A stretch of DNA of 64,000 nucleotides, taken from positions 4,316,501 to 4,380,500 of the forward strand of contig CALZFC010000020.1 of NCBI GenBank assembly GCA_945643635.1, in the 5' to 3' direction. The notes under the pieces are model-generated. The model had not been told where the DNA came from. It saw nothing but the letters and a program-made list of their open reading frames with translations, and made no database searches. The position numbers and the translations under genes are program-made. Positions 9,833 through 20,585 of the stretch are shown here, piece by piece. The number at the start of each line of letters is the position of its first letter. The stretch's first letter is position 1. The DNA comes from Allodiplogaster sudhausi (lineage: Eukaryota; Nematoda; Chromadorea; Rhabditida; Diplogasteridae).

Positions 9833-12237
9833 CGAGCTTCGCGTAGAAGTGTTCGGGGCGGGCCTCGTAGGCAGATGTGTCGAAGTAAACCTTCAAAGCA
9901 AACAACATTGGCTACATTTTCACCTCCTTTACTCTTTACGGTTATAACAATTACCTTTCTCAGGAAAATGGAACTAAAAGACTTCTAGAAAGACATTTTA
10001 AATACTACGTATTAGAAGCAAAGTATTATTCTGTAAAAAGAATAGAAATTACTGACAGATCCATCGGCTCCGACATACGCGTATCCGTTCTCGATGATCT
10101 TCTCTACAAACTTGACGACTTCGGGAACGTACTCAGAGACGCGAGTGAGAACATCCGGAGGGAGGACATTCAGACGGGCCATGTCAGAGAAGAACTCGTT
10201 CTCGTATCTTCAAGCATACACCACTGCAACTCCGGCTCCATGCAACTTCTCAGAGAATAGCAGTGATACAATAGAGAAAATAGGGGAATTTCAATTACGA
10301 TGCATTTATGTTAGTGGTGAGGGAATGATATTAACTAAATATTAAATAAATAATAAACAAGCATAATTCATTGATAAAAGAACAAATATAAAAGTTAAAA
10401 AAAACTAACGTTTTGGCTAGTTGATAAAAGACAGAATACTCGTTAACATCCTGGCCCTTCTTGGAATCCAACCAGTCGGAGAGAACATCGCGCGCTTCGT
10501 TCAGAAGATTGCCCTAGAATACTATTCCTTACATTCGCCATCAATTAAAAGAGCCGACCTTGGCAATGTTAATCTCCTCCTCTTGCTTCTTCTCAAGTGC
10601 TCCCTTCAGTCCGTCCGAGCTCTTCTTCACCTTCTCAATCATCTTGTCCAGCATTTGCTTCTTGTCTGCATCCGTTTCGTCATCGTATCTCTTCTTGAAA
10701 TGGAAAGAATTCTTCGATGAAAAAAAATTAACAGCAATAAAAAAGAAAAATTAAAGAAAATATATTGCTTCACATACAAAAATAATTATATTTTAACATT
10801 ATAAAATAAAAGAACATGGAAGTGCTTGAGGGCATCGATGACATCCTGAATGAGCTTCTGCGCTTCAATGGAATGCTCGTGATCGTCGAGATACGCAGTC
10901 ATCAGGTGCCTCTGGCGAGCCCTGCAAGCAGCGCTTCAGCCTTCTTCTCCTTTTCTGTCCGCATCAATGTTAAAAATATACACTTTTATATATCCACCCA
11001 GATCCTTTTCAGAGCCACACCCACTCTGATTTTTATGTACCAATTCTACTTTTACTTTCCCCGCCTTGCATTCCGGGACTAAAGCCCACCCTGTTTTTCA
11101 AAGCAGCCGACAGTGGTATTCATTCCCTGCTCTCCGCCCTTCCTTCACCACTGCGCCTTCTTCCACGGTCACCATCCACTTCAACATATTTCTGGGAAAT
11201 TCCACACTGCTTCTTCTGTCAGATAGCATATGCGCCCAATAAATTCTATTCTTTGGTCTTCAGCAGATATATCTAGTCCGGATCTGTTTTTTTTGTGGAA
11301 TTGATTGTTGAGAGGGAGGAATGATCACAGCTGTGGCTGAGTTGGATTCAATGCAATCGTGCCATTTCTGTGAATGGAGAATGAAGGAATAAAAGGAAAA
11401 AAGCAGCAGAGGGAACAATGACAAACATTTCTGGAAAAACGTACAGTATCGAGAGGGAAGAGTAAATAAGAGAATGCGGGTACAGCAGAACACGTGGTGA
11501 CGACAAAAATTGCTTTCTACTGTTAACAGAAAGGATTCTTTTTTTGGAAAGAAGTGGGAGGGGGCAATGATTCCTCGTCTAAAAGAATATATTTTAAGAA
11601 AAAGAAAGATTTTACTTCCAGTCTCCTGAAAACTCCTAATTAGACTACCGTCAACATGGGTCAAGGTAACTATTACGACATAATTCAGTTTATCATAGCC
11701 CTTAACGATGCGCTTTACAGTACTTCTGTTACAGATATCTACCGTAACCTCTCGCACCTCTTGATAATCTTGTCGTCAATGTCGGTGATGCTCATGACGA
11801 ACTGGACATGGTAGCCGAAGTAGTCAGTCATGACCCGTCTGAGGATGTCGAAGGAGAGATAAGCACGCGCGTGTCCCATGTGAGAGCTGTCGTAGACGGT
11901 CGGGCCGCAGATATACCATTTCACTTCAAGAAACAACTTTTTTTTTATTACCTATACAAATTTTCTACTTTCAAACTAAAATACACAATGCAACAGCAAA
12001 TTTTTATCTCTTAAGCTAGAAATTATTACGATTGCCGTTATTTATTCATTCTAGGCGTTGTATTTCTCAGTTGTTGCATTGAGAGTAGACAAGGTTTCAT
12101 TGATAAAACTCTCCTGGCTGTGACAACAAACCACTGCGGCTGACAGTTTTTCACCTTTCTTCAATGCCCCTCTCGAAAGGGAAGGTTATGTCGTTCTCTC
12201 TCTCTCTCTCACTCACTCGCTCTCTCTCTCTCACTCA

Positions 12238-12276
<39 letters not shown>

Positions 12277-12758
12277 TCATTTATCAATCTCTGCCCTTTT
12301 ACACCTTCCTTTATTCTTGCTTTGCCTATGTTGCTCTAGAAGCCAATTACGTTGGGTGGGAGCCATAGATATAATATGGCAAACCCGTGACACGCACCTG
12401 CCCTTCCTCTGCTCCTTCTTACTCACTCTCGCTCGCTCTCTCTCTCTCCTCTCTCTCCTACTCCCCTCTAAATGACGCAAGGGCGGAACAAAAGGCGGAA
12501 GTTGACAGTTCACGTAGCGTTTTGCGCTTGAACACAAGATCTTTCTCCAAGTTTGTGCTTGATTCAAAGAGTGGAAGATCACCGCTTTACATGGTAGAAT
12601 TTGTATTTCATACTTGTTTATTTATATTTTCAACCATCGAGAACGCCCAAAGGATGAAGAAAGAATGCCTCACCCGCTTGCCGTGCTGCGGCACGAATAG
12701 TTCCTTGCGTCGCGTCAAGCTGTTGAAGAGGAAGAGCTGACGAGGGGGCGAGGAGTTC
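9833..12758 (-). CDS. CARS1: cysteinyl-tRNA synthetase (N-terminal catalytic half), disrupted
   Basis: This enzyme charges tRNA-Cys in the cytosol. Exons read leftwards. 12758-12674 ends [19 protein letters not shown]. About 11920-11755 carries the zinc-site YICGPTVYD and the class I HIGH signature as [10 protein letters not shown], then [11 protein letters not shown]. About 10920-10810 encodes [18 protein letters not shown]. Further exons lie at about 10700-10558, 10515-10410, 10210-10060 ([15 protein letters not shown]) and 9890-9833 ([19 protein letters not shown]). The last exon then runs into the tail of a LINE and would stop after Val-Asp; its continuation lies at 1346-1257. As drawn, the gene cannot make a full enzyme because the KMSKS half is separated. 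The first exon is not resolved. The introns contain degenerate CCACCCTGTTTTT-type repeats. Confidence 0.88.
12198..12475. repeat. CT microsatellites in a CARS intron
   Basis: Two (CT)n tracts (12198-12272 and around 12428-12465) are separated by unique sequence within the intron between the first recognised CARS exon and the HIGH exon. Similar tracts recur in introns of CPT2 (45.3, 45.6 and 46.1 kb), the NDUFAF3-like gene (49.4 and 49.8 kb) and ATPAF2 (55.1 and 56.0 kb). Confidence 0.8.
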
Positions 12759-13545
12759 CTAGGGACACTCCATGCGGGCTGCCCCCGCTTACCTGGAAAA
12801 GGGTAGGGTTGACCTGGTGAGAGTCGTAGAGTCCTGATACAGGGAATACAAGGGTTGCCAGATTCCGGCACCCCACCCACCCTGTTTTGATGCCCCTGAA
12901 TTACCACACTCCGTTTTTGGAAGGATTCGGAAATCGAGAGAAACATGGAAATTTGTCTTTTTAAACGCCCAACCTGTTTTTCGACCCCAATTATCCTATG
13001 GCCCGCCCTGTTCTGGAAGACCATTCGCTGTGAACCTCAAAGAGATCGAGCTCCCCATTCCTAATGACATCACCTCCAGAAGAGACGAGTCGTCCCTGAG
13101 GAATATCCTCCGTAACCAGCATGCTCATGTTCGTCTCCCGATCGTCCTCTCGCAGAACGATCTTGAGTCATCAACAACGCCAAGAGAACTATCAAAGTCC
13201 TCGAATCTCCCTGCAAGCTCAATGCAAACATCGAATTATTCGACTGCTGGATTACCTCGCCTTTTTCATTATCACGCACATAACCAAACACGCGCTTACC
13301 TTAATTAATGTCATTTATATAGATATGCATATGCCGTGTATAGCGAGATTTGTTTTAAAGAATCGACCATGGTGGTTTTGGAACAAAAAACTTTTGAATT
13401 AAATTTCCCTTTGAATAGCAGCTAAGGGTTCCAAAATAATATAGCAAATTTATTTTTATCTTTGCTCCTTTCATGAAGTGATGTTTTTGTGGCGTCACCC
13501 TTTGCAATTGACCCATGATCGAACCTCTCGATTTTGTTCCCAAAC

Positions 13546-14860
13546 CTTTACGATATGCGCAGGCAGTAGGAAGACCTTGAGACCGCGCTTTTTCAGAAAT
13601 ATGATGATATTTTTAGCGGTCGTGTTCACATCTTCTTCCACCTTCCACGAGTTGGCAACTGTTGGATCAATGCAGCAAATAATATCGAATAGAGCAGTGT
13701 GAATGGACATGTCGATGAAGGGTGACAGTTCCCTCTTGCCGGCGTGCTTCAGCTGAAATTATGAACATAAAATTCGGTCAATAATTCAACCTTTGAAAGA
13801 CATATTTATCTAAAATTAAACTTCTGATGAATAAAAGGGTTGCTCAAAATCCAACTGAGCAAAAAATTGCCTCATCTCTGTCTGTATAAATCCTCCTAAA
13901 TCTTAAATTTTGGGATTCTTTCAATTTTCGAAAATTCTTTGTTGCCTTGCGACCCACGATGGGCTTGGAATTATGCACCAGAATCCTGGGCGGCATTGTG
14001 CATACGTATTAGAAGCTTCAAGCAGAAAAGTATCTGTCATATCCTCTCAGCTAAACCTATGGCATTGCCAAAGTAATTCAGTAAGTCAGAGCGGGTTCAG
14101 AAGGCGGGTCACCAACTTCGGGTATCGAAATCATGCACTTGGCAGACTGTGAATAGGAAATGCGAATAGGTGAACACAGTAAAGAGGAAGCAAACCGTTT
14201 GATTAGCCTAAGCCATGATGTCAGATTCCTGAATTCGAAGGCGTTCGCGGCCTAGACAAGTGGCAAGTGCGTGGATCGTATATTCCTTGATAAGTTGATA
14301 CAGGAAATCTTAAAATAAATATTTTTTGGGTGTATGTAATTTGACTGTGAAATCAAATGGCTAAAGCCTGAAGTAAGAAAAATCTTTAGGCTTTCTTTTC
14401 TAGAAATAGGTAGACGAAAGCAAGATATACGTAGAGGTAGTCTCTAAGGATATAGACTCACCGAAAACAAGACAAACATCTTTAACCTCTGATTGCTGTC
14501 GGATCCCCACGAGCGAGTGCTGCTCCTTCTATGCCGTCAACTAGTACACGCACGTATTCAGCGAGTTCAAGAGCGTAGTTGCAGTTGTTCAGTGCATGAT
14601 CGGAATTGTATGGCTTCTCAACCCTATGCCACTCAACGATGTCCGGGTGAAGGTTTGCCAACAACTGGAAAGAAGATGTATATGTAAACATGTTTGTATG
14701 AACCAATTCTACGGCGAAATATGAACTTTGAACCTCGATAAATACACCTCCGAGGCTCATCTCAGAAAAGAGGTCGGTTATTGGGAGATTCGCATAGCAG
14801 TTTACAAAGCTGATAAAGAGTGTTTCTACTGGGGAAGCTCTTCTGCTGCGGGTGTCTTAA
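13546..14860 (-). pseudogene. divergent plastin/fimbrin-like fragment (last CH domain)
   Basis: Three putative minus-strand exons resemble the C-terminal actin-binding calponin-homology region of plastins. About 14830-14745 encodes LPITDLFSEMSLGGVFIE. 14664-14487 encodes HPDIVEWHRVEKPY, then LNNCNYALELAE and VDGIEGAALARGDPTAI. 13752-13546 encodes SIHTALFDIICCIDP, then FLKKRGLKVFLLPAHIVK. These match the plastin segments VDWxRVNKPPY, NNCNYAVELGK, VGIGGQDLxxGNxT, VLDLIDAIQP and ARKIGARVYALPEDIV. The CH core segment TLALVWQLMRRY and the first three CH domains are not found nearby, so I take it as a decayed or highly diverged paralogue of the plastin gene at 20.6-27.4 kb. Confidence 0.5.
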
Positions 14861-14899
14861 CAGAGAGCTTCGAGAACTTCGCTTATTCATCGCGCACAA

Positions 14900-16790
14900 A
14901 ATTGTGCCTAAAATATTACGCGCCATATTTCTTCTAATTAAACAGTAAATGCATCATTTTTTTAAAAATACAAATAAGAAGGTCCAAAAATTAACGTCGC
15001 TTTCTCGCTTATTCCTCTACCTACACCTTCCCTCCCAGTCAGCAATGCAATCGCATCCTTGGCCTTCTCTCTCTGTTCTTGTCGCGCCCGTCGTCCTATT
15101 TTCGGTCACAGTAGGATCCCCTCCTACTAACACCATTTTCGCACAAGTGGTTTATGCCTTCATTTCTTCTATCCCTCTTATCGATTCAAATTACGCCTCC
15201 ATTCCTTTTTATTAGATACTCCATTGATCGCGAGTGAAACTGAAATGAGAAATACTAAATCACCGAGAACAAAGCAACTAAATTAACGAACGGAGAAGAG
15301 TCAGAGCCGAGGCGGATATTGCAATCGCAATTCGAGAGAAGACATGCTGGAAGCATACGTAATTCTGAACTACCCACTGGAAAAAGGATACTATTTGCAA
15401 CTAACAGCTGAAGGAATGTTGACGAGTGAATGGATCAGCAAAATAAGGAGATAAGATGAAACTGCCACGGCGAGGAAGATTGTCGTCACGATTCGAAGGA
15501 CTTTGTCCTTCATGTTGGACTTGCTAAAAGGATGTGCTCAATTGCGTCATTAGGTGAACAACAAATCATACACCAGCTGAACAAATTGAGAGAAGAATGT
15601 CGACGTGGCCGGCCCAGCGAAGGCAATGATAACCACCTAGCAATAAGCTGAATCATTGCCAGTAGTTAATACGGGAGCATTCTTATGAACCAGACCTCCA
15701 CTTCCGCTGAACTGGCCATAAAGCAGAAGGTAAATAACACAACCAGGAAAAGGGCACCGAGAAGTCGTGATGGAGTAATTAGCTCCTTAAAATCCATCCT
15801 CTGTAAAAAAATGTTTATTTGCATCTCATCAACTGGTTCTATGAATAAAAATGGCAGAAAAAGCATTACGTTTCAAGGAGATCAGAACTACGAGAGAGAC
15901 AGCTAAATAAGTGTTCCCTTGCGCTACATGCAATAATGATCTACTTTTCAGAACACCTCTCCCTCCATTATCTGTTGCCGCTCTCTATGGTCACACTCAA
16001 TTATCCATTATCATAGCATTGGCTACCTTTCTTGTTTGTTAGCGTGTCTAGCGCTAGCATCTTTAGATCACGGCTTCGCTATTGTTAAGTCGGAGGAAGA
16101 GGGAGATGATTGAACATATTACTGGTGATAAAAAGTGCGAGGGGTGGCAGAGAGGGAAACGCAGAAACTTGGCTTTATTAGTCAGGATATTCAAAGTCCT
16201 GAAATGAATTAATTTAATGTAGGAATTAAATTAAAATAAACATATAAAAAAATCAAGAACCTAAGCAGACTGACCTCCAGGCATCTCCTCCCCGCCACAT
16301 GAGCAAGAAACTGGAGACCATTGGGATGAGATCTCTGGCGTCGTCGAGGCTTAGGACAAATATGCGTAACAGTCTCATAGTTCATGACTCATTTGCGGTT
16401 ATGCTGATATTTATCATGCCGGAGGTGGTTAAATTATAAATAACCGAAGCATAAAGAGTAACTTTTACCTACATAGGGAACACTGAAATAGAATACAAAA
16501 CACTCACTGAGAAGCACTCCCACAGAAATAATTAAACCATGAAAAATTACCATTTAATTAAAGTCCAAGCTGCAGTCAAAGCGTAAGCCTCGAAAGACTT
16601 GGCATGTCGCACAGCCAACATCGAGGCACAACGATTAGCTCAAGTACAACATTCGCCAAGTGGAATCGAAGTATCTCATGCATGTTAAACACTGTAATAT
16701 CCGATAATGAAAGATCGCTCTATTAAGAATACTCTCCGCCCTTGCTAAATATAAAGTATTTGGCATTATGACATCACCTGGAACTCATGC
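14900..16790. other. non-coding stretch without recognised genes
   Basis: No conserved exon was recognised on either strand. A short hydrophobic minus-strand frame at 15866-15666 (LLGALFLVVLFTFCFM) could be a membrane segment of a small gene or chance. The rest is AT-rich. Confidence 0.4.
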
Positions 16791-16794
16791 ACAT

Positions 16795-18410
16795 TATAAA
16801 TTAAAATATAAATAATCAATGAAAACAAGACATAAATGGAGTGTTCGAAGGAGAAAGAAAATAAAAGACCTGAGAGAGCCAGAATTGCCTTCGTCCTCGA
16901 GCTGCTTCCTCAGATCTGCCCATGCATTTCTCTCGAGGGAAGTGAGAGAACCGACAGCTTCTTCAGCTCCTCCCGGCAGAGGGGGCTGCTGAAGGACCCA
17001 GTCAATCGAAGCTTGCACCTGCTCCGGACCGCGAAGAAGTGCCCCTTGTGCATAGCAACAAAGTGCTTCTGTGTAGGATCATTGTAAAGAACATCCTTTT
17101 CTCTCTTGGGGATGCGAGTTCCATTGAACAATGACCTATGAAAATAACGAAATAGACAAGTGAGAGAAAAAAATTTAAAAAAGGCTAGGTGAATAGATGA
17201 ATACATTAACGCAAATAGGAAATGAAATAAAGATAAATATCTATACGCACTTGTACTGGCTTATATCCAGAGGGAAGGCCTTGAAAGCAACAGCGCCAAA
17301 CCAGGAAAGACTTGGAGGAAGAAGCCAAAAAAACCTCTGTTCGATGAACTGCATCAAATGAATGTGAGGTGAACATGATTACGCAGTACAGGAGGATTTA
17401 TTGTATTTTTATATCATTTTGAAGCAATTCTACATTTGCAATATGATACTTTCAAAATATTACGCTTCTTTAAAGTATTTAGGCAAGTATACTTGAGAAA
17501 ACAAAAAAGAGTATTCTTGAGAAAGCATGTTTGGTACGTCTACGAAGGCATACATCATCGATTGATGGCAATGACATTCCAGACAATAAAGAAGCTTATG
17601 AAAATCTCTGTAAAGAGAACAAACCTGCAAAAATTCCCAAAGAGTTGAGTGTCCGATTTCTCCGGATTCAGATGAAAGACTTCGGGCGCGATAACTTCAG
17701 CATCGAGAGCTCGTTTGATACGCGCGAAGGAGATGACAAGATTGATGGCGCGAGCCAGCTAAACTCACAATAACTCAGTTCATATATAGAAACGAAATGC
17801 TTGAGAATCAACCTGATTATTGTACTTGGAGTTCGGGTCGGGAGCGTACATGAGAAAGGGATTGTAATTGACTGGGAGAGGGACACGCGCTCTGAGATAG
17901 ATGTCGAACCATGACTCAGAGATATAAGAAGTGCTCTTGTGCGACTTGTCATATCGAGTAGCGCAGCTTGGAGCACTGCAAATGTAATCACATTCCTTAA
18001 TGTGTATGACAAAGATTGCACAGAGTTTGATAAGCTCGCTCAATTCGAGTAATTTAATTTATAAAAATTGAAACGAGTTGTTGCCACCTTGAGAATATCC
18101 TTGAAAGTTCTAGAACTAGAATAGCTTAATAGGTGACAAAAGAGAGTTACCTGAATAGCCTTCCAAACGGGATACTCCGTGCTACCTCTGTAATGCGAGT
18201 CATGGCCTGCTGGGGTCTCGTAATTACGGAAGATGAAGGGCTCGAGGGTTGGCAGGATAACAATGGAAGAAATGAGGCTGAGTCGGGGCACGGAAGGGTC
18301 CTTGGCTGAATCTGCCATCGTAGACTCGCCAAGCAACTGCAGACGATAGGATAAAAACATAGCGTTCCGAACAGCAGCATCGGTCCACTTTTGTGAGACG
18401 GTCATAAATA
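16795..18410 (-). pseudogene. inverted, deleted copy of PNPLA8 and CPT2 exons
   Basis: The minus strand carries, in order: the PNPLA8 exon LLGESTMADSAKDPS through VWKAIQ (about 18340-18152), then CPT2 exons with SYISESWFDIYLRARV (about 17976-17818), LDAEVIAPEVFHLNP (about 17740-17640), FAVAFKAFPLDISQYK-type sequence (about 17350-17255) and SLFNGTRIPKREKDVL (about 17140-17030). The last runs straight into QASIDWVLQQPPLPGG (about 17025-16860). Sequence and introns are nearly identical to 38.87-39.05 and 42.0-44.1 kb, so this is a recent DNA-level duplication in opposite orientation. About 2.9 kb between the two genes and about 0.93 kb of CPT2 (including the foldback-bearing intron) are missing, and the latter junction falls inside codons. 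It cannot encode either enzyme. Confidence 0.88.
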
Positions 18411-18683
18411 AACCGTGTTTTCAAGAGTTTTTAAGAAGTCATCCTGAACGCAGAGAACAACGTCAACGAAGAGAGCCGCGCAAGAAAAAAACACAACCGC
18501 CCGTAAACATCTCGCGAAAAGCGTAGGGAGAGGCAGTGATCTTTGTAATAACACGCGAACGGCCGCACTTTTCTCATAATGCAACGTTCGAATCTACCGT
18601 AACGCAAACACACTAAAAAATTTGAAAATTTGAAACCATTTGTAATAACCACCACAAAAAAAATTTGAAATTTTGAAAAAATT

Positions 18684-18960
18684 AGTCATGTTCACCAATT
18701 CATCCGTATTCACCCAAAAATTAGTCATGTTCACCAATTCATCCTATTCATCCAAAAATTAGTCGCGTTCACCAATTCATCCGTATTCACCCAAAAAATA
18801 TGGCAGTCAAATACAGTCAAATATGTTAACTTAGTTCAACGAGACAACTTAGTTTAATGGGTCAACTTAGTCAACTAAGGTCATTAAGTCAACTTAGTTT
18901 AACGAGTTAACTTAGTCAACTTAGTTTAACGAGTCAACTTAGTCAACTAGTTGTTGTACC
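18684..18960. repeat. two adjacent tandem repeat arrays
   Basis: 18684-18800 holds about 2.5 copies of a roughly 46-bp unit containing ttagtcatgttcaccaattc and ATTCACCCAAAAA. 18825-18958 holds imperfect repeats built from ttagtttaacgagtcaac. Both lie in a gene-free stretch next to the inverted PNPLA8/CPT2 copy. Confidence 0.75.
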
Positions 18961-19880
18961 TTCAACTGGCAACTAACGTAACATTTATTGGCCATTAAAA
19001 AATTTGAACATGGGAAATGGCGGGAAATTCTTTTTAAGGGGTAAACCATTGTTTTTGAAAGCCGTCAAGTATAGGGTGCGCGGTCAGCACAAGGGTTGCA
19101 GTCCTTAGACTTTCGTAAATCAGCGGTTTTTATCCGCGCCCCGTATGAAGGGGATTTTTTTTCTGCACATACTTCCGAGGAGCGGATTTTTTGTTTGTTT
19201 GGCACCCTCATGTGGCCGAGCTAATTGTAAAGAGGTAGTTGTTTTGGGAACTTAGTACGAAACGAAAATAATAATTTTAGTGCCACAGTACTCTGATATT
19301 TAGTGTTACAGTACACAGTTTAATGGCTAATTATTATCAGTTATGCGCAGGTTATCTGCCTGTTATGTGCAAGTTACTGCTCCAATATTCGCAGGTTACT
19401 GCTGAAAAAATTGTGTATTGGTTGGATCCACGTGAAGAACCGTTCGAATATTGTTTGAATGCCCATCGGTAAATTGCTATTATTTGCGGTATTTATGTGT
19501 AGTTACTGAACCATTTATTGGCCATTAGCTTTTCACCCGAGCATTAGCTATGATTTCTGAACGGCCCTTTCTCTATAGCAACGGTGTCGTACATTTGTTC
19601 AGTTCTTTGGACATATTTTATTCTCATACAACTGGGAATCCTACCATGCCCAAGCTCTTCAATTTGACGTTTAAGCTCTTTATTCACAACTTCAGCGTCG
19701 TCAGTATTATTTCTTTATCGCAAACTATAAATATGCAAAAAAACCAAATCACAACAATATATTTATCAGTGGTAAATGCAAGTAGAATAGAAATATTCAA
19801 AAGTAAAAATTCGAAATACAATAGGCAAAGGCAATATTAAAAGAGAAACAGTTTCTGGCTGAATACCAGCATGACACTTC
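18960..19880. other. gene-free stretch with dispersed-repeat similarity
   Basis: No coding exon was recognised. Bases about 19470-19560 (with gaaccatttattggccatt) resemble 470-560 of the window, suggesting copies of the same unnamed interspersed repeat. Confidence 0.4.
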
Positions 19881-19885
19881 AAGGC

Positions 19886-20440
19886 TTACTCGTAGCCACG
19901 AGGAACTCTTGTTCCACAAAGAAGCGGGCAGCTGGAATGGAACGCAATTAAACAAAGAAAGATGTTAAGTGGATATAAAATAGCTTAAAAGGGTAAAAAA
20001 TGGAGCCTCAGCTAATTGTTAGTCAACGAGGTAAGTAACCAAGAAATCGAGAAGACTAACGTTACAAAACTCTTATTGTAGCGGTCGTGTCCTCTCCACG
20101 GTCCAGGGTCTCTGACACGAGGGAGAGGCAAGCCAAGGGTCTGTGCAGAGTGGACTTCAGTGCTGTAGCATAGATCGCAGTAGGTAAACTCGTGCTGGGA
20201 AGTCTTCTCACGAAGCTCGAAGAGCTCCTGCAAATTACGTTCCATAAGCACATTTAGGAGTTTGATTAGTGGAAGAGAATTATCTTCCTCTGCCCGGTAG
20301 GAGACGAAAAGCAGGAAGACTCACGAGAATGGTAGTTGGAAGAACAACGCGATCTGAAGCATAAACAGTCAAACTTAGTTCCGCTCCAGTTTTCAATGAA
20401 TGAGACTTCCAATTCAAAGAATATTCAACCTGGGAGTAGA
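19886..20440 (-). CDS. unrecognised gene, C-terminal three exons (Cys-rich end)
   Basis: Splicing on the minus strand gives a plausible frame. About 20432-20326 encodes VEYSLNWKSHSLKTG and LSLTVYASDRVVLPTTIL, with donor GTGAGT. 20228-20060 begins after TTGCAG and encodes ELFELREKTSQHEF, then TYCDLCYSTEVHS. 19931-19886 encodes CPLLCGTRVPRGYE and a stop. Two Cys pairs (CDLC and CPLLC) could bind metal or form disulphides. I do not recognise the family, and upstream exons are not found before the divergently transcribed plastin gene at about 20.58 kb, so the 5' end may be missing. Confidence 0.4.
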
Positions 20441-20585
20441 GTTAGCGGGATATTTGCAAGTCAGGTTGGTTGTGAATACTGTCTCCAGTCTGTGTAGAAA
20501 ACTACGAAAGTGAACTAAGGATTTGTTGTGTAAGATGCCAGGTTTACGGGGAAGTTTGGAAAACAATGCAAATCAGTTTATGATT

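Noticed and set aside
13030..13290. Possible exon on either strand (minus REDDRETNMSMLVTEDIPQG; plus [15 protein letters not shown])
   Set aside because: Both strands look mildly protein-like, no family was recognised, and the frame does not join the plastin-like exons next to it.
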